From: Rosa chinensis
Lineage: Eukaryota > Streptophyta > Magnoliopsida > Rosales > Rosaceae
DNA length: 64,000 bases
NCBI RefSeq assembly: GCF_002994745.2
Contig: NW_020126817.1
Location: 186,001 to 250,000, forward strand
Reading direction: 5' to 3'
In this document: in pieces, positions 43,135 through 54,500 of the stretch
Layout of the letters: each line of letters begins with the position of its first letter
Numbering within the stretch: position 1 is the stretch's first letter
The notes under the pieces: model-generated
Seen by the model: only the letters and a program-made list of their open reading frames with translations
Database searches by the model: none
What the model was told of the DNA's origin: nothing
Translations under genes and position numbers: made by a program

Positions 43135-44833
43135 AGAAATCCTGAACATCATTAAGAATTAGAGAAGTTAGTAATTTGTATAGTGAGGTAATTACAAGTT
43201 AGTGATTTATACATAAACGTCACTATTCACGAGTCACTATTCACGAATTATACAAGTATAAATTACAAAGTAAAAAGTACAAGATTTCTACCAATTTCAC
43301 AAATATACTACGTAAGAAGTTTATACAAGTATAAAATGTACAAAACAACAAAATTTACATAAGGAGGTTATGTTCAAGTGTATTATTATCTTTACAAAAT
43401 AAAGTTAATATCTCAGTTGAATACAAGTTGTAAGTCGAGCCCAATAGAAACCACTACTATTGGTGAGATACGATCTAGGGATAGTCGCCTAGACATAAGT
43501 TGCTTTCCTTTGTTTCAGAAGGCTAGATGGCCAGATTAAGAGGTAAGTGAGAGGGAGGACTCATTTTGGTGACACTACGGAGGCTACTCCCTCATTGAGG
43601 TTTAGGCCCCTATTGGCTACTCCCACATTGTGGTTTACGCACAGTCTATAGTGTCTCTGAGATCCAATTTGAACCCATCACCCAGGGTCTCAACCTAAGA
43701 CACCACCTATATGCCCCTTACTCAACTTGGAAAGAACTCATGTGTTAGACAGTTCTCCAAATGTAAATAAAAGCCGCCCTCAACTTCAAAAGACCTTAGA
43801 AAGGCACTAATGAAGGGTTAAGGCCAATATTAACAAAAGGGCCCTTATCTACTCATACGATGTTTACACACTTATAACAATCAAGAATTTAACGATATTT
43901 ACAATTAATTCTTTTCTTTTCTTTGTTTACAAGATTAGACACATTTTACAAAAACTTTCAAATAAGAATAACAAATAAAACGTCACAACTCTTTTTTTTT
44001 TTTTTTAATTTTTTTAATTTAATTTTTTTTTTATGAAAATACTTACAAATATTTACATTCTTTCCTTTTCTTTACCATTATTTTCAACACTTAGGTACGG
44101 GAACAGGGAGTCTCGATGTGCAATGGGACTGAAACAGCTACCCTTTTCAAGACTATGTTTGATCCAATATACCTTAGTGAATCACAACATTTTCGTTTGT
44201 TATATATATCATTGATTTCGAATTAAATTCCAAGTGGTAAATCAAGAGGACGTGCGGCCCAAGTATAGTCGTCTAGACACCAAGTCCCTCCTACATCCTT
44301 TGGGCAACCTTACTGAAATGGCCAGGTAGGGGAGGGTGACCACGAGAGGTAGAATCCATTTTGGCATGAGCTACTCCCACATTGTGGTTTAGGCCCATTT
44401 GTAAGCACTTCTGGATTCAAGAACCTGTCATGAGCGTTGTCCCCTTCCTAGACACCATCCCACATAGGCTATACTTACTTGGATGAAAAAGGTCCTAAGT
44501 GTGAAGACAGTTCAATGAATGTTAATAAAGGCCGCCCTCAACCTTAAGGGACCTGGACTAGGTACCAATAAGGGGTTTAGGCCAATATTAATAAACACGA
44601 CTTCACCTATTCCTTCTTTAATTTACAACTCACAATAAAAATTCGTATTCAATAATATAAATAACAACCTAAGTAATTAACTAACTAATTAACTAATTAA
44701 CTAACAAATTAGAGAATTACAAACAATTAACAAGTAAAAAATTTTTTTTTATTTTTTTTATTATTATTATTTTTTTTCGAACACAACATATAAACAAAAC
44801 AAATATTCACATATTTAACAAGTGATTTTTCAA
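43135..44833 (-). mobile_element. Leader of X with duplicated module
   Basis: 1.7 kb. The gag-proximal module (about 43442-43855) and PBS-proximal module (about 44240-44605) share an ordered set of blocks: TAGTCGxCTAGACA, ATGGCCAG, CATTTTGG, GCTACTCCC, TTAGGCCC, GACACCA, GACAGTTC and the GCCGCCCTCAAC / GGCCAATATTAA pair. Between them lie the T-run (antisense A-tract) and the AGGTACGGGAACAGGGAG block near 44093. Confidence 0.72.
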
Positions 44834-44851
44834 TCCCCGGCAACGGCGCCA
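44834..44851 (-). other. Primer-binding site (tRNA-Asp), X
   Basis: Exact 18-nt complement of the tRNA-Asp 3' end, five bases from the 5' LTR at 44857. Confidence 0.93.
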
Positions 44852-44856
44852 AAAAT

Positions 44857-45626
44857 TGATGTCGCTTTTGGGAAGCGACCAATTTAACCCTGAAATGTCA
44901 TTAGTAGTATAAAGTAAATAGGGATCGTTCTATTCCGGGGATTGAGGGTACACCTGTCAATGTAGGACAAACAAACAATTAAAATTAAAACAAAGTATAA
45001 TATTCACAAAGGTATTTACAATTATAAACATTATTTACGAAAATAGGGGGGATTTTGTTTTTGATTTTGGTTTTCGAAAATTAAACTAAGTTAAGAAAAT
45101 AATTAAAATGCAAAAACATAAAAAATACAAATGGGATGTGAGAACAAAGATCAAAGTCGAAACTCATGATTAAAATTGATTCAAGTTCATCATTGTTCAT
45201 CGTAGTCATGCAAGAGGAATTGATCATGTGAAACGTTCAAAAGCAAACAATTTCCCATATTTTACTTTCAATGCAAATTAATCTAAGTGAAAGCACATAG
45301 ACTAATCCTATCAAACATGCATTCAAGCCCTAGAAAGCTAGTCAATCATGTCATGTTTAACGCATTAAGCACCTAGAAAGGCTATCAACTCAAATGTGCA
45401 ACTTAGTATGAAAAAGTTCACCTAATTGCAATCTTCTTTGATTAAATTCGGTTTTTGTACAAAACCTTTACTACTTATTGATTCAAGAACACAAAACCAA
45501 AAAGTTGATTCATGTTCTCAAACTCGTAGCAACATTCACATAAAAACCCTAAATGTTTCGAACCATTCAAGATTATCATACAAAAGATTTCTATCATGCA
45601 AATTTAATCAAACACTCACACAAAAG
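44857..45626 (-). repeat. 5' LTR of X, truncated
   Basis: Matches 33135-33904 nearly base for base, then stops at CACACAAAAG. Only the R/U5 side survives; the U3 promoter is gone. The U5 hairpin is at 44861-44879. Confidence 0.9.
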
Positions 45627-45682
45627 ATTTCTATCATGCAAGTTTGATGGTGATGGTCAATATTAACACTTTTACGTTCCTT
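45621..45682. other. Rearrangement junction with repeat and filler
   Basis: The 21 bp at 45581-45601 are repeated at 45621-45641 right at the LTR break. They are followed by about 40 bp (45642-45682) that I cannot match elsewhere in the window, then leader sequence of another element. This looks like error-prone double-strand-break repair. The mechanism is inference. Confidence 0.6.
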
Positions 45683-46726
45683 AATGAAGGGTTAAGGCCA
45701 ATATTAACAAAATGGCCCTTATCTACTCATACGATTTTACACACTTATAACAATTAAGGACTTAACAATATTTACAATTAATTCTTTTCTTTTGTTTACA
45801 AGAATAGACACAATTTGCTAAAACTTTCAAACAAAACAACAAACAAACGTCACACATTATATTATTTTTTTTTTATTTTTTAATTTTTTAATTTTTTTTT
45901 AATTTTTTTATTTTTATTTTTATTTTATTTATTTTTTTTTTCTTTGTACGAAAATACTTACAAATAATTGTTTTTCTTTCTTTTCTTTACAATTATTTTC
46001 AACACTTAGGTACGGGAACAGGGAGTCTCGATGTGCAATGGGACTGAAACAGCTACCCTTTTCAAGACTATGTTTAATCCAATATACCTTAGTGAATCAC
46101 AATATTTTCATTTGTTATATATATCATTGATTTCAAATTCAATTCCAAGCGGTAAATCAAGAGGACGTGCGGCCCAAGTATATTCGTCTAGACACAAAGT
46201 CCCTCCTACATCCTTTGGGCAACCTTACTGAAATGGCCAGGTAGGGGAGGACGAACACAAGAGGTAGGATCCATTTTGGCATAGGCTACTCCCTCATTGA
46301 GGTTTACGCCCATTTGTAAGCACTTATGAATCCAAGAACCAGTCATGAGCGCTGTCCCCTTCCTAGACACAATCCCACATAGGCTATACTTACTTGGATA
46401 TAAAAGGTCCTAAGTGTGAAGGCAGTTCAATGAATGTTAATAAAGGCCGCCCTCAACCTTAAGGGACCTGGACTAGGTACCAATAAGGGGTTTAGGCCAA
46501 TATTAATAAACACGACTTCAACTATTCCTTCTTTAATTTACAACCTACAATTAAAATTCGTATTCAATAATATAAATAACAACCTAAGTAATTAATCTAC
46601 TAATTTTCGACAATTACAAAATAATTAACAAGTAAAAATTTTTTTTTTTTCGGTCACAACATAAACAAAACACATATTCACAATATGACAAATGATTTTT
46701 CAATCCCCGGCAACGGCGCCAAAAAT
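45683..46726 (-). mobile_element. Leader and PBS fragment of a lost element
   Basis: Corresponds to about 57430-58448 of Y (distal leader module, T-run, PBS at 46704-46721). It directly abuts LTR 46727-49108, which therefore serves as its 5' LTR and at the same time as the 3' LTR of Y. The gag-pol and outer LTR of this copy are absent. Confidence 0.82.
46704..46721 (-). other. Primer-binding site (tRNA-Asp), fragment left of Y
   Basis: Exact 18-nt match, five bases from the LTR at 46727. Confidence 0.93.
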
Positions 46727-49108
46727 TGATGTCGCTTTTGTTGAGCGACCAATTTAACCCTGAAATGTCATTAGTAGTATAAAGTAAATAGGGATCGTTC
46801 TATTCCGGGGATTGAGGGTACACCTGTCATTATCAAACAATTAAACAATTAAAATTAAAACAAAGTATAATATTTACAAAAATATAACAAAATATATACA
46901 TATTTACGAAATTAGGGGGATTTTTGGTTTTTGATTTTCGGAAATTAAACTAAGTAAAGAAAACAATTAAAAAGCAAAAACATAAAAATGCAAATGAAAT
47001 GCACGAACAAAGATCAAATCGGAATTTATAATCAAGGTTAATTCAAGTTCATCATTGTTCATCATAGTCATGCAAGAGGAATTGATCATGTGAAACGTTC
47101 TAAGCAAACAATTTCCCATATTTTACTTTCAATGCTAATTAACCTAAGTGAAAGCACCTAGATTAATTCTATCAAACATGCAATCAAACCCTAGAAAGCT
47201 AGTCAATCATGTCATGTTCAACGCATTAAGCATCTAGAAAGGCTATCAATTCAAATGTGCAACTTAGTATGAAAAAGTTCACCTAATTGCAATCTCCTTT
47301 GATTAAATTTCGGTTTTTGTACAAAACCTTTACTACTTGTTGATTCAAGAACACAAAACCAAAAAGTTGATTCATGTTCTCAAATTCGTAGCAACATTCA
47401 CATAAAAACCCTAAATGTTTCGAACCATTCAAGATTATCATACAAACGATTTCTATCATGCAAATTCAATCAAACACTTACACAAAAGCAACCATAAATC
47501 ACAATATATGAATCTGAAAATTAACAATTAATCATAAAATTTCAGAAATCAATACTTGTTCATACATAAGTGTCAACTAAGGCAAACCAACGAAAATTAC
47601 AAAGCAAAGGTACAAGGAGAATCGGATTACACCGTGATGAAGATGAGATGGATGAAGTGATGATGTGGTCTCTTGAATTTCGAAAGCAATCTTCAAGGTG
47701 GAGGGTGGATGGTATGCACGGCTTGTCTTCTTCTTCCTTGGCCTTGCTTGCACTTCGTGGTTGCCCTAGAGGATGGAGAGGAGCACGGCTAAGCTAGAGA
47801 GTTTTCTGAATTATTTCTCAAGTGTAGAACGTAAAAGTGTGGAACTAGGAACTCTTGACGTTGAGAGAAGAGAGGAATATATAGGGGACGGCTTCTAGGT
47901 CTTCAAGCCGTGTAAAACCCTAGAGAAACTCACGGCAATAGCTTGCTTCCTCCACATAATTTCCTCCAATGATTTCGTGCCACATAAGCCCTATGAGGTG
48001 GTGCAACCAATCACAAAATTCCAGAATTAATTCCCTAAATAATCTTGCCGAAATATATAGAGATATTTTCTGATTTCCTTCACCAATTTCGGCAACAATA
48101 TATTTAGAGAATAAAGGGGGACGAACCTAGACTCCTTTGAGAGCTTTTGTGTTCAACACATATTCTCTTTCCTTTAAAAGCTCCCTAAGAAATCTCCACG
48201 AAATCTCTCTTGAATTTCTGATTTTCCACACGGCAAAACCCTAGTTTCTCTCTTCATTATCCCTTGGCCGAATCCTCTAGGGTTTCTCTTTTATTTTGCA
48301 CGGCAATTCCTTGTTTCTCTCTTGCTTGGACGGCTAGGAGTCTCTAGGGTTTATCTCTTGATTTATTTCCATAAAAATAACCCTAGAAAATCTCCTTTTA
48401 ATTTCTGATTTTCTTGGACGCCACCTCCTTGTTTCTCTCTTGCAAATTCACGGCAACAACAACTTTAGTGCTAGGGTTTGCGTCACAAACCCTAGTTCCA
48501 TGGGCTTTGGTGGGCTTTTATCCAATTAGCCGAAAATCCAACAAGTCTTGAGAGTTTTTGGGCCTCCATGCGTCACTTCTATGCCATGTCATCTTCCAAC
48601 GTCACAACACTTTATTTTTCCATTTCTTTTTCATAGTAACGTTGGAAACTTCATTGGTGGGCTTTCCTCATTTTCGCAGGGTTTCCTGGTTGGACCAGGA
48701 AAACTTCTTTTCTTCATTTCTACTCATTTCTGTGGCTCATTGTTCTTTATCTTTGCTCCCCTTGGTGATCGCAAGCTCCTCTTTCCATTTGTGAGTTCAT
48801 TTCCACTTTCTAGCTCGGAGGTCCTGAAAATAGAAACTAGTAAGAAAAACAGAAACTTTCCTAAAATGAAAAATGGCAACTTTCCTAAACTGAAAATGGA
48901 AACTTTCTAAAAAATGAAAAATAGAAATTACTGAAAATGGAAACTTACTAAAAATGATAAATAGAAACTACAAAAATAGAAACTTTCTACAAATAGGAAC
49001 TTTCCCAATCAAAGAATGGAAACTTTCCTAAACAGGGTTTTATTAAGGAAATAACGCAGAAAATGCAGGGAAAAGCGAGTAAAACGTCGCATTAAAATGC
49101 TCCTATCA
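46727..49108 (-). repeat. 3' LTR of Y, shared with the fragment on its left
   Basis: Complete LTR, bordered by a PBS on its left and a PPT on its right (+ strand). TATA at 47877-47884, U5 hairpin GTCGCT-TTTGTTG-AGCGAC at 46731-46749 and GAAACTTTC array at 48830-49030. Confidence 0.93.
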
Positions 49109-49125
49109 AATCCCCCACACTTAGC
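49109..49125 (-). other. Polypurine tract of Y
   Basis: The minus strand reads GCTAAGTGTGGGGGATT before the LTR start, one A shorter than in the other elements. Confidence 0.88.
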
Positions 49126-51072
49126 TTTTGCTAGTCCCTTAGCAAAATCACACTAAGACTCAACAGAAATTAAAGACTCTACAAAAACAATGACTCTATT
49201 GCCCTTCAACTATTTGTCTCAGCAATCTCTTACTTTCATAACACCAAGATTAGCACTCAACCAAAATTCAATGTTAGGCATTCGAGAGTTAATTTAAACA
49301 CATAATTTACACATACACAAGTAGGACGTGGTTGTAACAATGGTGATGGTTCTGTTAAGCATGTTTCAGACAAGTATGATTCATATCCTCACAAAGGTAT
49401 ATCCACTCTTTCTTCTCTCAGATCATGGCAATGCTTAAAAGCTTGTACACTCAAGTATATGTGAAAGATAGCAAGTATATCACATAATTCAAGAAACGAA
49501 AGCACATGTATAATTTTCTTTAAAGATCTCATGAAGGATATCAACTACTTGCACAGATGGACCCAAGCCATAGGTTCAACTCTTGTAACTCATCTCCACA
49601 TCAAGGGCTGTCCCATCTTAAGGATCAAGAAGGTCTTCTTAAAGGTTGTAATGGGGCCAAGGCTCAAGGTTTAAAGAAACGAAGGGTAAGGATTTATCAA
49701 AGTGTCCTAAAAACCTAGCAGAGCATATGTAGATGTAGAGACCTCAAGAAATCCACCAAGGCATTGCAAAAACGTCACTTTCCCTAGAGGTAACATAAAA
49801 GGGGCCTAATGTCTTCATGTTGGGCCCAATCTTCATTGTAAACTTCCCTTGAACTATAGTGAATGGACAAAGGTCAAATTTTTCTTTAATAGGCCTTCAT
49901 TTCAAAGTAAACTCCAAAATCACTAAGTATGGGGGACTAAAATCCATAAATATTTCTTTCTTTTCTTTTCTAGCCGTACATTTTTTCTTTTCTTTTCATT
50001 TTTCACGGCTTTCACATATTTTTTCTTTATGGACAAGTCTACCCCCACACTTGAACTTTAACCTCTTCTCAATTTCCATCCTTAGCACCAAACCCATGTA
50101 GTATGTCTCAAAAGATAGCTCCACTAAGTTCTTAGAACAAAGGGTAGGGTTGTTACTATACTAAGCTTCATGGTTAAGGATTTTAGGGTGATGAACGAAA
50201 AGGCTTAATGTAGGCTCAAAGGGGCTTATCTAGGGAGTCCCACGACGGGTACAAATGGGGACACAAGTTTATATGGCAATGGTGGTAATTCCTAGGATGC
50301 CTCTATCCCTTCCAGAATCAGGGCCATGTATTGATATACGTCTCAACAAGCACAAGAGCGAATTCTAGCATTCTCTAGTCCATCAAACTTAATCTATGGC
50401 AAGTAGTCAATCAAGATGAAAGAATAATGAGATCATCAAAACATCGCCAAGAAAATAAGAATATATTTTCATTTCACTCTAAGAAAAAGGGACATGGGCT
50501 CAATATCTCACATGGGTTTTTATGAATCAAAACTCATCCTAACATGCTCATATTCTGTACCAAAGTTTCGAAATCCATATCCACTACACATGCATACATT
50601 TTTCATATATCTCAATTAACCAAAGAATACCATTTAAAATCATCTCAATATTGTGATCCTCTTTTAGTCATGATTTCAGAGATATAGAATCATCCTAGAC
50701 AGTTGAAAGGGCATCCTAAGACTCCAAAACAAAAGCAAAAGCAACGAAATTTTTTTAAAATTTTTGACATTTTTCAATTTTTTTGTATTTTTCAATATAT
50801 ATGACTCAAAACAAAAGTATAAATCCCTTCCCCCACACTTAAATATTTCATTGTCCTCAATGTAATCAAGAATAAGCATGCAATGAAACAAGTAAGCATA
50901 TAGGGATGGAATTTACGAAAATGACTACCAAAATAAAGAAAAATTGGAGAAGTAAAAGGGAGAGATAAAACAAATCTGCGTTGACGACTCCTCCACAGCT
51001 ACTTCTGAATTGGGTTGCCTCCCAAGCAGCGCTTAATGTTTATAGTCTTTCAGCCTAGACTTGTACCTCCAT
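49126..51072 (-). mobile_element. Y 3' non-coding region (no env)
   Basis: 1.95 kb collinear with the X region. No env-like ORF. PPT-like tracts at 50041-50055 and 50827-50842; conserved block at 51008-51034. Confidence 0.75.
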
Positions 51073-51540
51073 TTAATCCTCAGGGTTGGGAACGTTTTGG
51101 AGGGGTACATCCTCCACTTCATGTTCCACAAATGCCTCATAGTAAGGCTTCAAGCGATGCCCATTCACTTTGAACTCATTACCTGTTTGTTCACTCTTTA
51201 TCTGCACAGCTCCATGAGAAAATACATGAGTGATAACAAAAGGCCCAATCCAACGAGAACGAAGCTTACCTGGGAAGAGTTTGAGACGAGAATGGAAAAG
51301 AAGAACTTTTTGACCCACAACAAAAGTCTTCCTTCGAATCATTTTGTCATGGAATGCCTTAGTCTTGTCCTTGTAAATCTTAGCACTTTCGAAGGCATCA
51401 TTCCTAATCTCCTCTAACTCTTGCAATTGCAATTTCCTATGAAGCCCAGCTGCATCCATATCCATGTTGAACTGCTTCACAGCCCACCAAGCTTTGTGCT
51501 CCAACTCCACAGGTAAATGGCATGGTTTGCCATAGACAAT
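51073..51540 (-). pseudogene. pol: Y integrase C-terminal segment beyond the stop
   Basis: About 155 codons in the same frame as the main ORF, separated from it by one TGA (51541-51543). It contains the [10 protein letters not shown] stretch, a helical [11 protein letters not shown] region, the GPF motif ([10 protein letters not shown]) and a tail ending VPNPED and a natural stop. X reads CGA (Arg) where Y has TGA, a C to T change at a CpG. Without readthrough the Y integrase lacks this DNA-binding C-terminal part. Confidence 0.88.
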
Positions 51541-54500
51541 TCAATATGGTGACATACCTATGGGAGTTTTGTATGCAGTTCTGTAGGCCCACAAAGCATC
51601 CTCTAAACGCAAGGACCAGTCCTTCCTGTTAGGGTTCACAGTCTTCTCCAATATCCCCTTGATCTGGCGGTTAGAGACCTCAGCCTGCCCACTAGTTTGT
51701 GGGTGATAAGGTGTAGAAACCTTATGTGTGACATCATATCTCTTCAAGAGAGCCTCAATCGTCCGATTGCAAAAATGGGATCCTCCATCACTAATGAGAA
51801 CTCTAGGCATTCCAAACCTGCTAAAGATGTTAGACTTGATAAAATCTGCAACAACCTTAGAGTCATTAGTTCTAGTGGCCTTTGCTTCCACCCATTTGGA
51901 AACATAGTCCACTGCAAGTAAGATATAGAGAAACCCAAAAGATGAAGGGAAAGGTCCCATGAAATCTATACCCCAGACATCAAATATTTCAACAGTTATT
52001 ATATTGGACAATGGCATTTGAACTCTAGGACCTAGATTTCCTGTTCTTTGGCACTTATCACAAGTTAAACAATAGGCATGTGCATCCCTAAATAATGTTG
52101 GCCAATAGAACCCAGACTCTAGCACCTTAAACGCAGTCTTCTTAGACCCAAAGTGACCCCCACATGCTTTAGAGTGGCAAAAAGAAAGTATAGCATTATG
52201 TTCATGTTCAGGCACACATCTCCTAATCAATTGATCAGAGCAATACTTCCACAAATAAGGTTCATCCCAAACATATTGCTTAACAGTTTTCCTAAGCCTA
52301 TCCCTATGAGCACGTGACATGGTATCAGGAATCTTTCTAGACACAATATAATTCACAATGTCTGCATACCATGGTTCACTTACCTGGATTCCAAAGAGTT
52401 GTTCATCTGGAAACGTCTCCACCAGAGGGAGACGGTCTTCTGCGTGCACCAAACGACTCAAATGATCAGCTACCACGTTTTCACTACCCTTCTTGTCCTT
52501 GATTTCCACATCAAACTCTTGCAAGAGTAGGATCCATCTGATAAGCCTTGGTTTCGCCTCCTTCTTGGTCATCAAGTATTTCAAAGCTGCATGGTCAGTA
52601 AAGATAGTAACTTTGGTACCAAGTAAGTAAGAGCGAAACTTCTCAAGGGCAAAGACAACTGCAAGGAGCTCTTTCTCTGTGGTGGAGTAATTCATTTGTG
52701 CATCATTGAGAGTCCTTGAGGCGTAGTAGATGGCATAGGGCAGCTTTTCCTTCCTTTGTCCCAAAACGGCTCCAACTGCGTAGTCAGAGGCATCACACAT
52801 TAACTCAAAGGGCAAGGACCAGTCTGGAGGTAACATGATGGGGGCAGATGTCAACAACTCCTTAAGCTTGTCAAAAGCTTCTTGACACTCCTTGTCAAAG
52901 TGGAAGGGCACATCCTTCTGGAGTAGTTGACATAAGGGTCTCGAAATCTGAGAGAAGTCCTTGATGAACCTCCTATAAAAACCTGCATGGCCAAGGAAAG
53001 AACGAATCTCTCTCACAGAAGTGGGAGAGGGTAAGTGACGCACAATATCAAACTTGGCTTTATCAACCTCTATACCCCTAGCAGAGACAATATGTCCTAG
53101 AACTATTCCTTGCTTAACCATAAAATGACATTTTTCCCAGTTTAAGACAAGGTTAGTTTCCATGCATCGTTTCAGAATTATTTCCAGATTATTAAGACAA
53201 TCATCAAAATTCTTTCCAAAAACTGAAAAGTCATCCATGAATACCTCTATGATTTTCTCAATATAATCTGAAAAGATACTTACCATACATCTCTGAAACG
53301 TACCTGGAGCGTTGCAAAGTCCGAAGGGCATACGTCTATAGGCAAATGTTCCAAAGGGGCAAGTGAAGGTTGTCTTCTCTTGATCTTCATTTGCAATTGC
53401 AATCTGGTTGTAACCAGAATATCCATCCAGAAAACAATAGTAGTCATGTCCAGCTAGGCGCTCAAGCATCTGATCAATGAATGGCAGAGGAAAGTGGTCT
53501 TTCCTTGTAGTTGCGTTGAGCATCCTATAGTCAATGCACACTCTGTGGCCTGTGACTGTCCTTTGGGGCACCAGTTCGTTATCAGCATTCTTTACCACAG
53601 TGATCCCAGACTTCTTGGGCACGACCTGAACTGGGGAGACCCACTTGGAGTCTGAAATAGGGTAGATCACCCCACAATCAAGGAGTTTGATAACCTCCTT
53701 CTTCACTACTTCCATCATTGGAGGGTTGAGACGACGTTGAGCCTCTCTAGTAGGTTTAGACCCCTCCTCCAGAAGTATCCTATGGACGCAAGTTGTAGGG
53801 CTGATTCCCTTGATGTCCGCCAATGTCCATCCTATGGCGGTCTTGTGTTGCTTCAACATGTCCACCAACTTCTCTTCTTGTGGAGTCGTTAGTGCAGAGG
53901 ACACAATCACTGGTAAGGTCTCCTTGTCCCCTAAGTAGACATACTTCAAATGGTCTGGAAGAGGTTTTAGCTCAAGTTCTGGGGCCTGGACCACTGAAGG
54001 TAAAGTCTTGTTAGTGGATAACTGAATGGACAAGGGAGAAACAGACTTACCTATGAAGGGTGATGCCTCAAGGAAGGAGACGTTTTCAATGATTTTCTCC
54101 TCACAAGTGTCTTTCAACTTGTCCTCTGGGATGGTGACGCCTTCCTTTGTATAGCCTACCCCACTCTCAAGGGTAGTGACTAGGGTATCCTCATGCATAA
54201 CATCAAACATTTTCTGCGCAAGTTCATCCAAAATGTCAGCAGAAAAACAATCATTAACCTCTAGGGGATACCTCATGGCTTCAAAAATGTTAAAGCCAAT
54301 AATGTCACCATCGAACTCCATTGTAAGAGAGCCTTCATACACATCAATCTTCGTCCTAGCTGTCCTTAAGAAAGGACGTCCCAAAAGCAATGGAGTGGAA
54401 CTTACAGGGGAGTCCTCCATTTCCAATACATAAAAATCAGCTGGGAAGATAAGATGGTTAACCTGTACAAGTACATCCTCCAACAAACCTCTAGGGTATG

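Larger units (their letters stand above)
33135..45626 (-). mobile_element. X: autonomous-type element, coding region damaged
   Basis: Minus strand: 3' LTR 33135-35520 (2386 bp), PPT, 3' region, gag-pol 37492-43130, leader, PBS 44834-44851 and the first 770 bp (+ strand) of the 5' LTR, 44857-45626. It inserted in Z after GTACG (33130-33134). The LTR parts that can be compared are near-identical (one difference near 33509 versus 45239), so it is young. The 5' LTR is broken at 45626, and the LTR piece at 60831 is too diverged to be its continuation. Confidence 0.9.
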
